A stretch of DNA of 64,000 nt from Flavobacterium aquatile LMG 4008 = ATCC 11947 (GTDB lineage Bacteria > Bacteroidota > Bacteroidia > Flavobacteriales > Flavobacteriaceae). The number at the start of each line of letters is the position of its first letter. Positions within the stretch are counted from its first letter, which is position 1. A program made the position numbers and the translations under genes. The stretch is taken from contig NZ_JRHH01000005.1 in NCBI RefSeq assembly GCF_000757385.1, positions 62,001 to 126,000 on the forward strand. The letters are read 5' to 3'. Shown here in pieces: positions 62,476-64,000 of the stretch. The notes beneath the pieces are model-generated. The model was not told the origin of the DNA and made no database searches. It was given only the letters and a program-made list of their open reading frames with translations.

Positions 62476-63042
62476 TTAAGAAAAATTATAGATTTTATTC
62501 GGTGTAATGCAATAATCCAAGCGAATATCATCTTGGTAAACATCTACAATTTCTTCTTCGGCTTCAAAGAAAGACAATCCTATTTTTATAGTTTCGGGTT
62601 GGCATTGCGATAGGAATTTATCATAAAATCCTTTGCCATAACCAACACGATTCCCTTTAGTATCGAATGCTAAAAGCGGTACAAAAACCACATCAATTTT
62701 AGAAACAGGAACTTCTATACCATCAACAGGTTCGGGAATATTGTACTCGTTTTTCTTGAACTTTGTATTATCTGTTAACAGATAATGCGTCATTTTAATC
62801 GAATTAAAATCAGTTTTAGCCACCACAATTTCCTTATCTTTTCCTGCTAAAACTTGAAGAATAAACTCAGTATCAATTTCTTTTTGCTCTTCAATCGTTA
62901 GAAACAGATGAAAATACAATCGATCCCAAATAGCTAATGGAAGTAAATTATTAGCAATGGCAAGACTATTATTTTCAATTTCTTCCAAGGTTAATTCGCG
63001 TCGCAAGGCTTTGTACTTTTGTCTAAGTTCTTTTTTATACAT
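62476..63042 (-). CDS. 5-formyltetrahydrofolate cyclo-ligase
   Basis: 188 residues. N-terminal KKELRQKYKALR (3-14) and the family motif GNRVGYGKGFYDKFL (about 129-143) identify the enzyme, which turns 5-formyl-THF into methenyl-THF with ATP. A broken copy of its first 46 codons lies at 63772-63910, on the same strand. Confidence 0.94.
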   Translation of the reverse strand: MYKKELRQKYKALRRELTLEEIENNSLAIANNLLPLAIWDRLYFHLFLTIEEQKEIDTEFILQVLAGKDKEIVVAKTDFNSIKMTHYLLTDNTKFKKNEYNIPEPVDGIEVPVSKIDVVFVPLLAFDTKGNRVGYGKGFYDKFLSQCQPETIKIGLSFFEAEEEIVDVYQDDIRLDYCITPNKIYNFS

Positions 63043-63060
63043 ATAGAAAATATAACGGTA

Positions 63061-63537
63061 TTAGTCCTTCTTTTTTGTTTTTCCAGTTTTAGGAAAAAAC
63101 ACTTTAAGTTCGTTTATTTTTCCTTCATAACCAACTTCAGAAGCAAATCGGTTTTTATATTTAGCATACTGATAATCGCGCAAAGCATTGGTTTTATTAT
63201 CATAATCGCGCAATATTTTTATAGAAAGAACACGTTCTTCTAGCGATTGTAGTTGCGCCAAAATACCGCTAACGAAAACCCTATCCTGATAATCGTTTTC
63301 AAATTCTACCCAATCTACTTCTGGCGATTTCAAATTGGGTTGCGACTCGTGATATGACTTTACTTTATCAATAAGCAGTTTCCCTTTTTCGCCTACTTTG
63401 CCATATTTACTGCGTTCTTTAGCTGTAATATTCACAGCCAAACTTTCGGTTAAGGCAAAAATCTGAGCCAAAGCTTCTTGTATTCCTTCCTTTTGCTCAT
63501 CGCTGAAATGGGTATTCCCTAAATTGTCTATTGGCAT
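63061..63537 (-). CDS. Hypothetical protein between cyclo-ligase gene and its fragment
   Basis: 158 residues, soluble, mostly helical, with no recognised family. Start MPIDNLGNTHFSDEQKEGI, several charged helices with a coiled-coil-like LAQLQSLEERVLSIKIL (about 113-129), basic end (TGKTKKKD). It may have arrived with the duplication that copied the cyclo-ligase start; it ends 18 bp before the cyclo-ligase gene begins. Confidence 0.7.
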   Translation of the reverse strand: MPIDNLGNTHFSDEQKEGIQEALAQIFALTESLAVNITAKERSKYGKVGEKGKLLIDKVKSYHESQPNLKSPEVDWVEFENDYQDRVFVSGILAQLQSLEERVLSIKILRDYDNKTNALRDYQYAKYKNRFASEVGYEGKINELKVFFPKTGKTKKKD

Positions 63538-63770
63538 AACTCTAAATTTTAATATATATCCAAAAATAGATAATTTTTATTAAAATATTGATGAACATCA
63601 TTAAAATATATATAAGTAATAATGATAAATTAATGAATTTTACTAAAAATTATATAAATAACATTAAAATATAGATAAAATTTAATTATAAATTAATAAA
63701 ATACATTAAAAAATTAATGATTTTCATCAATTTATCACGTCTAAAATTCCATTTTAATTGTAAAGTAAAG
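63538..63770. repeat. AT-rich stretch with CATTAAAATATA repeats
   Basis: CATTAAAATATA or close variants recur (about 63599, 63662, 63703) in very AT-rich DNA between the hypothetical gene and the cyclo-ligase fragment. It marks the break region of the duplication. Confidence 0.5.
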
Positions 63771-63910
63771 TTCAAATGAAAATACAACTTATCCCAAATA
63801 GCTAATGGAAGTAAATTATTAGCAATGGCAAGACTGTTGCTTTCAATTTCTTCCAATGATAATTCGTTGCGTAAGGCTTTGTACTTTTTTCTTAAATCTT
63901 TTTTAAACAT
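63686..63910 (-). pseudogene. Truncated duplicate of the cyclo-ligase gene
   Basis: The first 46 codons (from ATG at 63910) match the intact gene closely (LAIANNLLPLAIWDKLYFHL against LAIANNLLPLAIWDRLYFHL), then similarity stops at about 63772 and the frame runs 28 codons into AT-rich DNA. No active-site region is present, so it cannot be a functional enzyme. Confidence 0.85.
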
Positions 63911-64000
63911 AAACAGACGACTTCAATTCGTCTATAAAAACAGTCAAATGTTGCACTTCTACGTGATTCATGAGTACAATTTTATACCATTTATTTTCAT
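63903..64000 (-). CDS. 3' end of a minus-strand gene entering from beyond the window
   Basis: On the minus strand a frame stays open from base 64000 to a TAA at 63903-63905, reading NKWYKIVLMNHVEVQHLTVF then IDELKSSVYV. Its stop overlaps the ATG of the cyclo-ligase fragment. Only about 31 residues are visible, so no family can be named. Confidence 0.45.
   Translation of the reverse strand, partial: ENKWYKIVLMNHVEVQHLTVFIDELKSSVYV

Noticed and set aside
1..64000. tRNA or rRNA genes
   Set aside because: No TTCRANTC-type T-loop with an acceptor stem was seen in any gap.

Overview
The window is AT-rich chromosomal DNA from a member of the Bacteroidota, most likely a Flavobacterium-like Flavobacteriaceae. 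The evidence is a type IX secretion (T9SS) gene set (PorP/SprF, PorZ, type A and type B sorting domains), a Bat (MoxR/VWA/TPR) operon, TonB receptor/lipoprotein operons, promoters of the TAnnTTTG type, no need for Shine-Dalgarno sites, and many short interspersed repeats in the gaps. No rRNA, tRNA, CRISPR array, prophage or complete insertion sequence was seen.

Layout. 1-7.4 kb: the 3' part of a giant T9SS type B adhesin, then PorP/SprF and an OmpA/PD40 protein, a typical secretion and anchoring trio. 8-14.2 kb: a TonB receptor operon with two lipoproteins (DUF5689 and choice-of-anchor J types), divergent from a secreted endonuclease/exonuclease/phosphatase. 14.2-18.5 kb: 3-hydroxyanthranilate dioxygenase, two CorA-type transporters and an ALDH7-like aldehyde dehydrogenase. 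18.5-22.6 kb (minus strand): PhnA-like protein, outer membrane protein, phosphoesterase, AlbA_2 protein, aldo/keto reductase. 22.8-31.9 kb: the Bat operon (MoxR, DUF58, a BatD-like protein, BatA, B, C, D, E). 32-42.8 kb: CvpA, pheS, gpsA, an iron alcohol dehydrogenase, the yicC-gmk-nadD cluster, a drug/metabolite transporter and an ArsC-like protein. 42.9-47.9 kb: thioesterase, DinB, then a stress-type operon next to an OmpR-type two-component system. 48-51.7 kb: cystathionine gamma-synthase/lyase and NADP glutamate dehydrogenase. 51.8-62.5 kb: porZ, a radical SAM gene, recO, ileS, a DksA/TraR protein and lspA. 62.5-64 kb: 5-formyltetrahydrofolate cyclo-ligase and a broken copy of its 5' end.

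The most notable signals lie between or inside ordinary genes. A 61-bp palindromic repeat sits in frame inside ileS, and a sister copy lies between gmk and yicC. Four 11-bp head-to-tail units in two pairs stand upstream of the Usp operon, beside an OmpR-type regulator. A near-identical 16-bp operator-like sequence follows the start region of both gdhA and the TonB receptor operon. A structured element of about 146 bp occupies the only gene-free stretch over 300 bp. A 25-codon reading frame ending Cys-Tyr-Cys precedes lspA. No clearly new multi-gene defence or mobile system was found.

Several starts were moved inward to an ATG where the longest open frame begins at TTG or GTG, or where a promoter or signal peptide decides.
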